This document shows positions 1 to 8,503 of a stretch of DNA of 64,000 nucleotides, in pieces. Position numbers and translations under genes: made by a program. The notes below the pieces were generated by a model. That model was not told the origin of the DNA. It searched no databases and was given only the letters and a program-made list of their open reading frames with translations. Positions within the stretch are counted from its first letter, which is position 1, and each line of letters opens with the position of its first letter. Source of the DNA: Bacteroidaceae bacterium (GTDB lineage: Bacteria; Bacteroidota; Bacteroidia; Bacteroidales; Bacteroidaceae); the NCBI GenBank assembly GCA_017466065.1, contig JAFTUV010000009.1:62001-126000 (forward strand), in the 5' to 3' direction.

Positions 1-163
1 GGGTATTCTTGAACTGCACCTCCACAATATCGGTATATTCCTCGTTGCCCGGCACGCCGGCCAGCCAATCGAAAGTGTTAAGAGGGGCATCCATTTTGCC
101 GCAACCTTCGCAGCAGATACCCGCGCAGTGATTACACTCTTTATATTTCAAATTATCGTCCAT
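1..163 (-). CDS. ricT: RicT/YaaT-like PSP1-domain protein, N-terminal part only
   Basis: The window holds the first 54 codons; the rest lies beyond position 1. The N-terminus carries a tight cysteine cluster at residues 10, 13, 17, 18 and 21 (CNHCAGICCEGCGK), then a conserved stretch ending in VEVQFKNT where the PSP1 domain begins. That layout is typical of Bacteroidota PSP1/RicT proteins, relatives of Bacillus YaaT, which works with other Ric proteins in RNA maturation and Fe-S binding. The ATG directly abuts the holB stop codon with no gap, so the two are almost certainly cotranscribed; the same holB-yaaT neighbourhood is known in Firmicutes. The identification is firm for the family. Its role in this organism is inferred. 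Confidence 0.8.
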   Translation of the reverse strand, partial: MDDNLKYKECNHCAGICCEGCGKMDAPLNTFDWLAGVPGNEEYTDIVEVQFKNT

Positions 164-1306
164 TTAACGGTTCTTTATCCAAACAATCATCCTCAACGCA
201 GTGTCGAAGAAGACCATTTTTGCATTAACATTCTGTTCAATATGTCGGCCGGCCTCGGAAAGTTCTTCCATAATGCCGAATATGTTTCTCTCATTCACAA
301 AGGGAGAAAAACGCGAAGAAAAGTTACGCTCCTCGGCCGACAGATAGAGCATTTCGTCGCGTTTGAAATTCATTATAAAATTCTCGCGAATCATACGCTG
401 GCAATATTCGAGCAAGCGTTTCTGCCTTTCGCGTCCCATTGCTGCAACGCGCTCGCTCCACAGTTTCATTTCGCGTATGTTACGGGCGTATGCAGCACGC
501 ATAAGCTGAGCAAAAAGTTCAAGATAGAGAGCTTTCTCCTCGTTTAGCGAGAGAAGTTCCTCGGCCTTATCCACATTACCGCCACACTGCTGGGCAATGA
601 GCGCAGCATCGGTTGCGGTGAGCCCGTAACGGGCAACAAGAGCGCGCTGCATATCCTCCTGCAATATGCTTGGAACATCTATCCGCTGGGTGCGGCTCAA
701 TATCGTGGGGATTATATTATCAGGTTCCTCCGATACAAGGACGAAGAGAGTATCTTTGGGTGGTTCCTCAATAATCTTCAACAGCTTGTTCGAGCCGGCC
801 TCTTTCATCTTTTCGGGCAGCCATATTATCACCACCTTCCAGCCTCCTTCACGGGCGTGCATCGACAACTTATGCAAAATCTCGCCACTCTCACGTTCAT
901 ATATCATCGGCTGCTGATTATCCACATCCAGCTTCTGCAACCAAGCATCGTAACCAAAATAGGGATTTTTCGTGAGCAATTCGCGCCACTCCTGTATGTA
1001 GTCGTCGCTCACCGGTGCCGAGTCGGAACCGCTGCTCTTTTTCTTCTTTACAGGAAAAACAAAGTGCAGGTCGGAGTGTATGAGTTTCTCGATTTTCACA
1101 CAGGTGGGACAGGCACCGCAAGCCTCACCATCGGCCCGGTTGCCACACAATAAATATTTGGCAAGAGCCACGGCAATGGCCAACTTTCCGTTGCCACGCG
1201 GCCCGGTGATGAGCAATGCGTGAGCCAAACGATTCTCGTCGACACAGCGACGCAGTTGCTCCACAACCCTTTCCTGCCCTATTATGTCACCAAACGAGAA
1301 TGCCAT
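164..1306 (-). CDS. holB: DNA polymerase III subunit delta' (clamp loader)
   Basis: This is an AAA+ clamp-loader subunit of 380 residues. The N-terminus has the delta'/gamma-like opening FGDIIGQERVVEQL and a P-loop-like GPRGNGKLA that departs from a good Walker A, as expected for delta', which does not hydrolyse ATP. A zinc module with four cysteines follows (CGNRADGEACGACPTC), then a charged insert, the segment EEPPKDTLFVLVSEEPDNII and the sensor-type LSRTQRI. I chose the ATG at 1306 rather than a TTG one codon upstream. It overlaps the metF stop by one base (TGATG), which implies translational coupling. In the replisome the subunit helps load the beta clamp. Confidence 0.93.
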   Translation of the reverse strand: MAFSFGDIIGQERVVEQLRRCVDENRLAHALLITGPRGNGKLAIAVALAKYLLCGNRADGEACGACPTCVKIEKLIHSDLHFVFPVKKKKSSGSDSAPVSDDYIQEWRELLTKNPYFGYDAWLQKLDVDNQQPMIYERESGEILHKLSMHAREGGWKVVIIWLPEKMKEAGSNKLLKIIEEPPKDTLFVLVSEEPDNIIPTILSRTQRIDVPSILQEDMQRALVARYGLTATDAALIAQQCGGNVDKAEELLSLNEEKALYLELFAQLMRAAYARNIREMKLWSERVAAMGRERQKRLLEYCQRMIRENFIMNFKRDEMLYLSAEERNFSSRFSPFVNERNIFGIMEELSEAGRHIEQNVNAKMVFFDTALRMIVWIKNR

Positions 1307-2253
1307 CAATAAATAGTTTTTGCAATTTCATAAACGCTGTCCATTGCATTTATTGTGTAAAAATGTATGCTCGGGGCACCATTCTCCATCAGTTCGCGAC
1401 ACTGTGCAACAGCCCATTCGCGACCCACCTGCGCGGCAGCCGCATCGTCCTTGCACTGCAACATTGCCTTCACAAGTTCCTCGGGCAGGTCGACACGGAA
1501 AGTCTTTGGCAACACATTCAGCTGCGAAAGGCGATGCATAGGCTTTATGCCGGGAATAATGGGAATGGTTATTCCCATTTCTCGGGCGCGCCTCACAAAT
1601 TCAAAATACTTCCTATTGTCGAAAAACATCTGCGTCACGGCATACTCGGCACCCTCGTCGGCCTTCTGTTTGAGCACCGCAAGGTCACTATCCATATTGG
1701 GAGCCTCCTCGTGCTTTTCGGGATAACAGGCAACGCCACACGAGAAACGCTCGCCACGCTCCTTCATAGGGGTGCCGTCCACAAAGTAACCCTCGTTAAA
1801 GCGATTAACTTGTCGCAAGAGGTCTATTGCGTGTTTGTGCGACTCGCACTGTGCTCCGTCGCAGCCCTTGCACTTATCGCCACGCAGAACAAGAATATCT
1901 GTAATGCCCGATAGTTGAAGGTCTATGAGCACATATTCCGTTTCGGCGACAGAGTAGCCGTTGCATAGGATGTGGGGCACCACGGGTACCCCGAAACGAT
2001 GATGTATGGCTGTGGATATTGCCACCGTACCCGGGCGACGGCGTATTGTGCTACGTTTGAACATTCCGTTGCCCATATCCACATACACAGGCTCGCTGTG
2101 ATGCGTGGTAATGTTTATATACTTGGGATTAAACTCCATTAACCGCTCAATGTCGCTAAATAGTTTTGTTGCACCCGTTCCTTTCACAGGGGGCAACACC
2201 TCGAACGAGAAGGCGGTTTTTTCGCTGGAATTTATGCTGTCGATTACTCTCAT
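1306..2253 (-). CDS. metF: Methylenetetrahydrofolate reductase
   Basis: The 315-residue protein is a complete MetF TIM-barrel flavoprotein, which reduces 5,10-methylene-THF to 5-methyl-THF for methionine synthesis. Diagnostic segments are the start FSFEVLPPVKGTG, the folate-site stretch ITTHHSE, LVLRGDKCKG in the FAD region, the YFVDGTPM/CYPEKHEEAP segment, TQMFFDN and IPGIKPM, and the C-terminal GAPSIHFYTIN. Length is normal for the family. It is first in a metF-holB-ricT transcript, with a consensus promoter just upstream (2340-2370) and a leader of about 80 nt. No riboswitch is visible in that leader. Confidence 0.96.
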   Translation of the reverse strand: MRVIDSINSSEKTAFSFEVLPPVKGTGATKLFSDIERLMEFNPKYINITTHHSEPVYVDMGNGMFKRSTIRRRPGTVAISTAIHHRFGVPVVPHILCNGYSVAETEYVLIDLQLSGITDILVLRGDKCKGCDGAQCESHKHAIDLLRQVNRFNEGYFVDGTPMKERGERFSCGVACYPEKHEEAPNMDSDLAVLKQKADEGAEYAVTQMFFDNRKYFEFVRRAREMGITIPIIPGIKPMHRLSQLNVLPKTFRVDLPEELVKAMLQCKDDAAAAQVGREWAVAQCRELMENGAPSIHFYTINAMDSVYEIAKTIY

Positions 2254-2339
2254 TGTCCTATACTTTTTTATGGAGGGGCCCGCAGCTCCTCATCACCAAT
2301 GCAACGCAGGCTCTAAAAAGGCCGTTTTTGCATCTATCG

Positions 2340-2370
2340 CAAAGTTAACGCAAAGCAGGAGTAATACAAA
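2340..2370 (-). promoter_or_regulatory. Promoter of metF-holB-ricT
   Basis: On the minus strand a -33 TTTG (2367-2370) is separated by exactly 19 nt from the -7 element TAACTTTG (2340-2347). This matches the Bacteroidota vegetative promoter pattern. Transcription should begin near 2333, giving a leader of about 80 nt before the metF ATG at 2253. Confidence 0.75.
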
Positions 2371-2430
2371 ATAAATTCCGTAATTTTTAGCGAGGGAAGC
2401 GGCAGAAAGCAAGAACCTGCCATCTGCCAC

Positions 2431-2464
2431 AAAAAAAGAGCGCACCGGACAAGCCGGTGCGCTC
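2431..2464 (-). terminator. Rho-independent terminator after the PepSY-like genes
   Basis: A perfect 11-bp GC-rich stem (GAGCGCACCGG at 2438-2448, CCGGTGCGCTC at 2454-2464) with a 5-nt loop is followed, reading the minus strand, by seven T. It closes the two-component/PepSY transcription unit. Confidence 0.9.
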
Positions 2465-2502
2465 CACCACTCAAAAACTATGATAAACTAAAAATCTTAT
2501 TC

Positions 2503-2961
2503 CTAAACCTCATCGACCGAAGAGCCGTCGAGCGCAACCCTTAAATTCCTCTCAAAATTACCCTTCTCGATATTTATACTATAATAATTACCCGAAGGCG
2601 ACTGCACAAAATCGGCATCATCAATAACATATTCGGGATAAGCGAGAAGCACTGCATCGACTACAACCGCAGGCAAGGCCGAGAGAGAAACATCCCATTT
2701 TGTAAGCACCCACTGCCCATTCTGCATAAAATAGACATCCTTCGACACTGCATCGTGCATAATATCTACATCTATAAGACCATTCGGCTCCAATTCATAG
2801 CTTTTTATCACCGCACCTTCATAATTAGTCTGAATATAGTTCAGTATAGCATCGTTAAGCAAAATACCGGTAACTGCACTGTTATTCTTGTCATCATCGC
2901 CACCGCAAGCCGTGAACAAGAGTGCCGGCAACAGAAGCATCACAAAAAAGAACTTTCTCAT
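2503..2961 (-). CDS. PepSY-like (DUF2874) lipoprotein
   Basis: The 152-residue protein has a lipoprotein signal with lipobox LFTAC (Cys19) followed by an acidic GGDDDKN stretch. Two repeats of the PepSY-like fold follow, marked by YIQTNYEGAVIKSYELEPNGLIDVDI and AYPEYVIDDADFVQSPSGNYYSINI. These small periplasmic domains resemble beta-lactamase-inhibitor-protein folds; their ligands are unknown. It lies 14 nt after a second PepSY-like gene, and both follow a sensor kinase gene on the same strand. A role as target or modulator of that two-component system is plausible but inferred. Confidence 0.75.
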   Translation of the reverse strand: MRKFFFVMLLLPALLFTACGGDDDKNNSAVTGILLNDAILNYIQTNYEGAVIKSYELEPNGLIDVDIMHDAVSKDVYFMQNGQWVLTKWDVSLSALPAVVVDAVLLAYPEYVIDDADFVQSPSGNYYSINIEKGNFERNLRVALDGSSVDEV

Positions 2962-2975
2962 AACATTAAACTATT

Positions 2976-3416
2976 TTAGTCGTCTATATCTATAATATTG
3001 AATCTCTTGTCGAAAGTGAGTTCCAAACGATTGGAGAGCTTCACATCATAATCTCTCGAACTACGCTCTATCTTCAATATTTTTGCATCGGGATAGTTAT
3101 TTTTCACATAACCCTTTATTGCCTGTGGAACTATTGCAGAGGGCACCTCGCTGTAACGGCAATCAACATCGGTCCAAGCACCCTTGCGGTCAAATTCCAG
3201 CTTAATACCATCGGTAAAGACAACCTCGTAGGAGTGCTCGAAAAAGTCGCGCTCCAACTTTGCATACGAAATTTTCAGCCCGGCAAAATAGGTGTTTATG
3301 AATGTCTGTGCATCGGCCGGAAGATTCTCCTTTGCAATAATCTTGTCATTGTCGGCACTTGCGTTAAAAACACCAAAAGAAAAAACAGTCGCTAATACAA
3401 ATAAAATCCTTTTCAT
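2976..3416 (-). CDS. PepSY-like (DUF2874) periplasmic protein
   Basis: The 146-residue protein begins with a Sec signal peptide (cleavage probably after FNASA) and has two PepSY-like half-domains. Each has the pattern LP-x-x-AQ, a tyrosine-rich strand and a lysine/aspartate-rich turn: ENLPADAQTFINTYFAGLKI and VPQAIKGYVKNNYPDAKILKI. It is a paralogue of the downstream lipoprotein gene. No catalytic motif is visible. Pairs of these proteins next to an OmpR-type two-component system are common in Bacteroidales. The 174-nt gap to the kinase gene is AT-rich and I find no clear -7 box in it. Confidence 0.75.
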   Translation of the reverse strand: MKRILFVLATVFSFGVFNASADNDKIIAKENLPADAQTFINTYFAGLKISYAKLERDFFEHSYEVVFTDGIKLEFDRKGAWTDVDCRYSEVPSAIVPQAIKGYVKNNYPDAKILKIERSSRDYDVKLSNRLELTFDKRFNIIDIDD

Positions 3417-3590
3417 AATTTCAAATTTTAATCAATAATATCTTTTTATCTAACACTTAACAGAGGGTTTTGTTTTTCGCCACCACTCTATTTACACTGC
3501 GAAGATTATACCCGATTCTGAAATGAATTTGAAATTTTAAAAATTCTGCGATTTTTTTCGGAAATAATTAAAGCGGCCTCTGAATTTCCG

Positions 3591-4856
3591 TCACAATTTA
3601 ACCTCGAAACAATGTTTGCCACCCTCGAAAGAGTACTCCACGTTCAGTTTATAGTAACGCGCGATGGAGCCAACGAGAGCAAGCCCAAGCCCGGTGCTGC
3701 CGGTTTTTCCCTGTTTGTAGAAACGGTCGAAAAGACGAGCGGAGTCGAGCGGTGCTGCACCATCGTTGGCCAAGAGCAAACGACCGCCGGCAAAGACCAC
3801 CGAAATTTCACCACCCTCGGGAGAGTGTAGAAAGGCATTTTTAAGCAAATTGGTAATAAACACAGTTGCAAGTTCCTCGTTCATCCTCACCATAAGCCGC
3901 TCGGGCAGAGCCACATTGCACACAACAGCGCGGCCGGAATACACCTCGGAGTATGTTTCAACCTCACTCCTTATGAGCTGTGCAATGTCAACATCCACAG
4001 CGTCGGGGAACTGCCCGTTTTCTATCTTCGACAGCAGCAAAAGAGTGCGGTTAAGGCGAACAAGTCTGCGTAGCGACTGCTGCATTTTATAAAGCTCGGT
4101 AGCCTGCTCCTCACTCAAAATTGTGCTGTTGAGTATCCACTCTATGCGGTTGCCTATCACCGCCAGCGGAGTCTGCAATTCGTGTGAAGCGTTGCCCAGA
4201 AACTCTTTCTGTTGTTCGAGGTAATTCTCGGCACGAAGAATGGTGTTCTTTGCACTGTTCAGCAACTTTGAAAATTCCACCACCGGGGAATCTTCGGGAA
4301 AATCCTTCACCCCCTTGCCGGGCAAATATCTGTCGAGCCAAGCAAGCAATTCATAGAGGGGGTGCATACTGCGGTTGAACACCACTATTGTAGCCATAAA
4401 AACGGTGAGCACCACCGCCACATAGAGCACCACAATGTGCCAGAATACCGACGAGAGCAAGTCCTCGCGCTCAAACGTGGGCATTGTAACCACCAGACGA
4501 TAGGCCGTTCCATTGCTGCCAGCAAAATGGGCCGTGAGCACACGCGCCGGTTCCGTTTCGCGCTTCTCGGGAATATAGACAAGCGAATCACTATACACCA
4601 AGGAGGGTGACAGCAACGCTTCGGGGCCATTCAGCACCTCAATTGCAAAGCTGTTGTTACTGCCATCGCCCACAGCCGGAAGCTCTTTCCCGGCAAGCGT
4701 GCGGCGTATTATAAGTTCGGCATAATCTTCGAGGCTGTCATCGGTCTCATCGTTAATCTCCTGCACCATCGTAAAGTAGAAAATCACCGACCACAAGGCA
4801 AGGATAGGCAGAAGGGCCATCGCCATACGCCCTATTATATTATATATGAGTTTCAT
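3591..4856 (-). CDS. Sensor histidine kinase
   Basis: The 421-residue inner-membrane kinase has one helix at about residues 10-30, a periplasmic domain of about 100 residues and a second helix at about 138-160. The dimerisation helix carries the phospho-accepting His225 in NASHELQTPLAVIGNRIEW. A HATPase domain follows, with an N-box region (NLLKNAFLHSPEGG) and the G-boxes LLLANDGAA and GLGLALVGSIARYY. No clear HAMP domain separates helix 2 from the H-box. The ATG overlaps the response-regulator stop by one base (TAATG), so the pair is translationally coupled. The architecture resembles Bacteroides RprX-type kinases. The signal is unknown; the downstream PepSY-like proteins suggest an envelope cue (inference). 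Confidence 0.9.
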   Translation of the reverse strand: MKLIYNIIGRMAMALLPILALWSVIFYFTMVQEINDETDDSLEDYAELIIRRTLAGKELPAVGDGSNNSFAIEVLNGPEALLSPSLVYSDSLVYIPEKRETEPARVLTAHFAGSNGTAYRLVVTMPTFEREDLLSSVFWHIVVLYVAVVLTVFMATIVVFNRSMHPLYELLAWLDRYLPGKGVKDFPEDSPVVEFSKLLNSAKNTILRAENYLEQQKEFLGNASHELQTPLAVIGNRIEWILNSTILSEEQATELYKMQQSLRRLVRLNRTLLLLSKIENGQFPDAVDVDIAQLIRSEVETYSEVYSGRAVVCNVALPERLMVRMNEELATVFITNLLKNAFLHSPEGGEISVVFAGGRLLLANDGAAPLDSARLFDRFYKQGKTGSTGLGLALVGSIARYYKLNVEYSFEGGKHCFEVKL

Positions 4857-5536
4857 TATTCAGCTTCGCAAAATTTATAACCAAAGCCATAGACAGCCTT
4901 CACATTCATTGTGGCACCCGCCTCGGCAAGCCTTTTTCTCAAATTCTTTATCTGCGCATATACAAACTGAAAATTATCGACAGCATCGATGTGGTCGCCC
5001 CACACAGCCTCGGCAAGCACCGCCTTATCGACTATGTGGTTGGGGCGTTGCATAAAATAGAGCAGAATATCGAACTCCTTTTTCAGCAAAGGAAGCTCGC
5101 TTCCCTCGACCGTGACGGTGCGCCCTTGCAGGTCCATTTGCAGATTGCCGGCAGTCATAAACCTGTTTACCGCACCACTGCCGCGACGCATCACACTCTT
5201 TATGCGTGCCGAAAGTTCGGCCATATAAAAAGGCTTTGCAAGATAGTCGTCGGCACCAAGGTCGAGGCCCGCGACCTTGTCGTCGATGGAGTCGCGCGCC
5301 GAAATTATGATAACCCTGTCGCCCTTGTCGAGCGATTTTATATGTTCGAGCAGTTTGAGCCCGTTACCGTCGGGCAACATAATATCGAGCAGAATGCAGT
5401 CGTAGGTGTACCCCGCAATCTTGTCGTCGGCATCGAAGAAAGTCGATGCCGTTTCAACCACATAGCCCTCGTTACGCAGTGCACGCGACATTATTTCGCT
5501 CAACGAAGCATCGTCCTCTATTATCAGCAGTTTCAT
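4856..5536 (-). CDS. OmpR-family response regulator
   Basis: The 226-residue protein has a receiver domain with acidic pocket EDD near the N-terminus, phospho-acceptor Asp51 (LLDIMLPDG), and Lys101 in AKPF. A C-terminal winged-helix DNA-binding domain contains LPLLKKEFDILLYFMQRPNHIV and the recognition-helix end RKRLAEAGATMNVKAVYGFGYKF. It is the first gene of the unit and partner of the overlapping histidine kinase. The spacing to rnr upstream is only 49 nt, and I could not identify a consensus promoter there, so it may be partly cotranscribed with rnr. Confidence 0.93.
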   Translation of the reverse strand: MKLLIIEDDASLSEIMSRALRNEGYVVETASTFFDADDKIAGYTYDCILLDIMLPDGNGLKLLEHIKSLDKGDRVIIISARDSIDDKVAGLDLGADDYLAKPFYMAELSARIKSVMRRGSGAVNRFMTAGNLQMDLQGRTVTVEGSELPLLKKEFDILLYFMQRPNHIVDKAVLAEAVWGDHIDAVDNFQFVYAQIKNLRKRLAEAGATMNVKAVYGFGYKFCEAE

Positions 5537-5585
5537 AATTCATTTTTTGCAAAAAAGAACCGCAATTCTGAAAAGAAGTTGAAAT

Positions 5586-7742
5586 TCAATCGACATAATG
5601 GGCAACAAGCTCAAAATCGAGCTGTTTGCGTTCGAGATTGGCCCGCACAATGCGTATGCGCACTGCATCGCCTATTGTGTAGCGACGATGCGTGCGACGG
5701 CCCACAAGGCAGTAATTGGCATCGTCAAACTCATAGTAGTCGCCTTGCAGGGTGCGCAAGGGAATCAATCCTTCGCATTTATTCTCGTTTATTTCGACAT
5801 AAATACCCCACTCGGTAACACCGCTTATAACAGCATCATACTCCTCGCCTATGCGCTCGCTCATAAACTCCACCTGCTTATATTTTATGCTTGCACGCTC
5901 GGCATTGGCAGCCACCTGCTCCTGTGCCGAACAATGTTCGCAGAAATCCTCATATTTGGGCAGACTCACCGAGCGTGAGCCCTGTAACAGATAGCGTGTG
6001 AGAAGGCGATGAACGAGAAGGTCGGGGTAACGGCGTATGGGTGAAGTAAAATGGGTGTAGTAGCGGAAGGCAAGGCCATAATGGCCGATATTCTCGGTTG
6101 AATAACGCGCCTTCTGCATTGTGCGAAGCGATATTTGCTCTATCACATTCTGCTCCTTGGTGCCGTGCACCTCCTTCAACAAATTGTTCATTGCCGTTGC
6201 CGATGTTGTGCGCCCCGAACCGCTGCGCATCTTGTAGCCCAGCTTGCTCACGAACTTCGAGAGCATTGCCAGCTTTTCAGGGTCGGGCTGGTCGTGTATG
6301 CGATAGACAAAAGTCTTGGGGCTGTTACCGGGAGCCTTGCGGCCTATTTTTTCGGCCACCGTGCGATTGGCAAGCAACATAAACTCCTCAATCAGTTGGT
6401 GCGATTCGTTGCTCTCGCTGAAATAGACCGAAACAGGCTTGCCGCTCTCGTCGAGACGGAAATGAACCTCGGCCTGTTGAAAATCTATCGCTCCGGCCGC
6501 AAACCTCTTCGCACGCATCGTCTGGGCAAAGGTGTTGAGGCGTTCAATTTCGGCATAATATTCCCCCGCGCCGTTCTTTATAATCTCCTGCACCTCGTCG
6601 TAACAGAAGCGGCGATTGCTGTTTATCACCGTGCGGGCTATGCGGAAGTTCTTAACCTCGGCCTTGTCGTTCATTGTGAATATCACCGAATAGGCGAGCT
6701 TATCCTCGCCGGGGCGCAACGAACAGAGAAAGTTGCACAGGCGTTCGGGAAGCATAGGTATTGTGCGGTCGACAAGATAGATTGATGTTGCACGCTTGAA
6801 CGCCTCTTTGTCTATCACACTCCCCTCGGTAACATAGTAGGAAACATCGGCAATGTGAACGCCTATTTCCCACACGCCCTCGGAAAGGGGACGGATGGAT
6901 AGTGCATCGTCAAAGTCCTTTGCATCGTCGGGGTCTATGGTGAACGTGGTTATGCCACGGAAGTCCTCACGCGAGGCAATCTCTTCGGGAGTGATGCCCA
7001 CCGCAAGCCTCTCGGCAGCCTGTTCCACCGCTGCGGGGTAGGTATATGGCAGGCCGAATTCTGCAAGAATGGCATTCATTTCGGCATCATTCTCGCCCAC
7101 CTTGCCCAAGATATCAACCACCTTGCCCACGGGGTTCTTGCTCTCGGGCGGCCACTCCAACAGCTTCACAATGGCCTTGTCGCCATTCTTGCCACCTTTG
7201 AGCAAATCTCGCGGAATAAAAATGTCGCAAGGCATAAAGCGGTCGTCAGTGAGCAGAAAAGCATAATGCTTTTCAACGTGAAGCTCGCCCACAAAAGTAT
7301 CGTGCGCACGTTTCAGCACCTCAACCACCTCACCCTCACGGCCACGGCCGCGACGATGCGCAAACAATGCCACACGCACAATGTCGTCGGTGAGAGCGTG
7401 CCCCGAATTACGCTCCGACACAACTATCGGCTCGCTGTCATCCTCGGGGTAGAACATATTATATCCGTGATTATTGCGCTTGAAAGTTCCAATCATCGAC
7501 GAACCGCTGTTGGCAAGCTGATATTTGCGGAACGCCGGCTCCACAAGATAACCATCGAACACAAGGTCGTCGAGAATACTCACGCAAAGAGTGCGTGCCG
7601 CCGACGATGACAGGCCAAGTTCCTTGAAAACCTCCTTTGTGCTCACCTGCTCGCCATCGTGACGATTAAAAAACTCCACAAGCATTTCCACAAGCACCCG
7701 CTTGTTTATGCGGCCTTTGCCTTTTCCACCTTTCTTTGCCAT
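5586..7742 (-). CDS. rnr: Ribonuclease R
   Basis: The 718-residue exoribonuclease belongs to the RNB/RNase II family and degrades structured RNA 3' to 5'. Domains in order: an N-terminal basic winged-helix region (KKGGKGKGRINKR, then STKEVFKELGLSSSAARTL), cold-shock OB folds (about 75-220), and the RNB catalytic domain opening with the metal-binding TIDPDDAKDFDDALS. The substrate-channel segments FTSPIRRYPDLLVHR and KAPGNSPKTFVYRIHDQP are present. A C-terminal S1 domain follows (YDAVISGVTEWGIYVEI). Length is normal and all the aspartates of the active site are present. Confidence 0.95.
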   Translation of the reverse strand: MAKKGGKGKGRINKRVLVEMLVEFFNRHDGEQVSTKEVFKELGLSSSAARTLCVSILDDLVFDGYLVEPAFRKYQLANSGSSMIGTFKRNNHGYNMFYPEDDSEPIVVSERNSGHALTDDIVRVALFAHRRGRGREGEVVEVLKRAHDTFVGELHVEKHYAFLLTDDRFMPCDIFIPRDLLKGGKNGDKAIVKLLEWPPESKNPVGKVVDILGKVGENDAEMNAILAEFGLPYTYPAAVEQAAERLAVGITPEEIASREDFRGITTFTIDPDDAKDFDDALSIRPLSEGVWEIGVHIADVSYYVTEGSVIDKEAFKRATSIYLVDRTIPMLPERLCNFLCSLRPGEDKLAYSVIFTMNDKAEVKNFRIARTVINSNRRFCYDEVQEIIKNGAGEYYAEIERLNTFAQTMRAKRFAAGAIDFQQAEVHFRLDESGKPVSVYFSESNESHQLIEEFMLLANRTVAEKIGRKAPGNSPKTFVYRIHDQPDPEKLAMLSKFVSKLGYKMRSGSGRTTSATAMNNLLKEVHGTKEQNVIEQISLRTMQKARYSTENIGHYGLAFRYYTHFTSPIRRYPDLLVHRLLTRYLLQGSRSVSLPKYEDFCEHCSAQEQVAANAERASIKYKQVEFMSERIGEEYDAVISGVTEWGIYVEINENKCEGLIPLRTLQGDYYEFDDANYCLVGRRTHRRYTIGDAVRIRIVRANLERKQLDFELVAHYVD

Positions 7743-7764
7743 AATACTCTTTTTATGCGATGTG

Positions 7765-7795
7765 CTAAATTAGTAATAAAAAAAGAGATTGCAAG
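7765..7795 (-). promoter_or_regulatory. Probable rnr promoter
   Basis: On the minus strand a CTTG -33 box (7792-7795) lies 19 nt upstream of TAATTTAG (7765-7772). This is one mismatch from each half of the Bacteroidota consensus with ideal spacing, placed about 23 nt before the rnr ATG. Confidence 0.5.
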
Positions 7796-7831
7796 CGACA
7801 AAAGAGAAAAGGTGCAGTGTCAAATATTAAA

Positions 7832-8188
7832 CTATGTGAAATTACGGTTTCTTATATCTTTTACCACGCGGTTACGCACAGCAGCGTCGCTCTCATAGAG
7901 CACCGCAATGCAATTGGCACACAGCAAAGCAGGAAAAGTTCTTGACAATCGGCCGGCCGACAAGCTCGACAGATCGCGCGTTTCGCCACAATGCACCAGC
8001 TCATAATTGTAGCGCAAACGCAACACATTATACACTCTGCGCAGAAAGATAAAAACCGCCCCCTCGTCGGGGAAGGCATCCTCGACACCCAGAATATTAT
8101 TAAACTTGAACAACAAGAACTTATACCTGTACCCCGACGCACCAAACACCGACAACAGCGATTTTAATTTCTTAACCATATTCACCAT
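7832..8188 (-). CDS. Small uncharacterised protein, possibly a degenerate GIY-YIG fold
   Basis: I do not recognise this 118-residue protein as a named family. An ATG three codons downstream (8179) is an alternative start. The middle reads like the core of Bacteroidota GIY-YIG-like small proteins: a hydrophobic strand (GAVFIFLRRVYNVL), then ELVHCGETRDLSSL in the place of YIG-x-T-x-DL, then CANCIAVLYESDAAVRNRVVKDIRNR resembling the C-terminal strand and helix. The catalytic tyrosine and glycine pattern is not intact, so nuclease activity is doubtful. It stands alone between rnr and a divergent lipid gene pair, with codon use like its neighbours. Confidence 0.5.
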   Translation of the reverse strand: MVNMVKKLKSLLSVFGASGYRYKFLLFKFNNILGVEDAFPDEGAVFIFLRRVYNVLRLRYNYELVHCGETRDLSSLSAGRLSRTFPALLCANCIAVLYESDAAVRNRVVKDIRNRNFT

Positions 8189-8503
8189 CCTATTCTATGT
8201 TACAAGCACAAAGTTACAGCCACGCACTCGCCACAAGGTTGCTATTTTGACAAAATGAAAAACAAACAAGGCTTAATTCCGCAGAAGAACAGAAGGACAG
8301 AAAAGAACAAATTAAACTGCCCCACTTAATTTTAAAGGGGAGAGTTAAAAACACAAGCAATGTAGGAGCAGACCGATGTGTCTGCCCGAAAATAATAAGG
8401 CATAACCAATAATTAGCCTTATTCTCCATTAAAATTAAACAACAATATAGCCCAGCAAACAATAAAAAAACGTACCTTTGTAAAAACGAACCTACGCTGC
8501 ACT
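8189..8503. other. Intergenic region with a short hairpin
   Basis: No convincing gene is seen here. It holds a perfect 6-bp stem, GCAGAC (8368-8373) and GTCTGC (8380-8385), in a run without a T-tail, so it is not a good terminator, and the -7 box of the downstream gene at 8473-8480. Confidence 0.4.
8473..8480 (+). promoter_or_regulatory. -7 element of the SDR/PAP2 pair
   Basis: TACCTTTG fits the TANNTTTG -7 consensus and lies 23 nt before the ATG at 8504. No good TTTG box is found at the expected -33 distance. Confidence 0.55.

Noticed and set aside
8214..8462. 82-codon frame on the minus strand before the SDR gene
   Set aside because: It is hydrophobic by AT-rich composition only and lies over the SDR promoter region.
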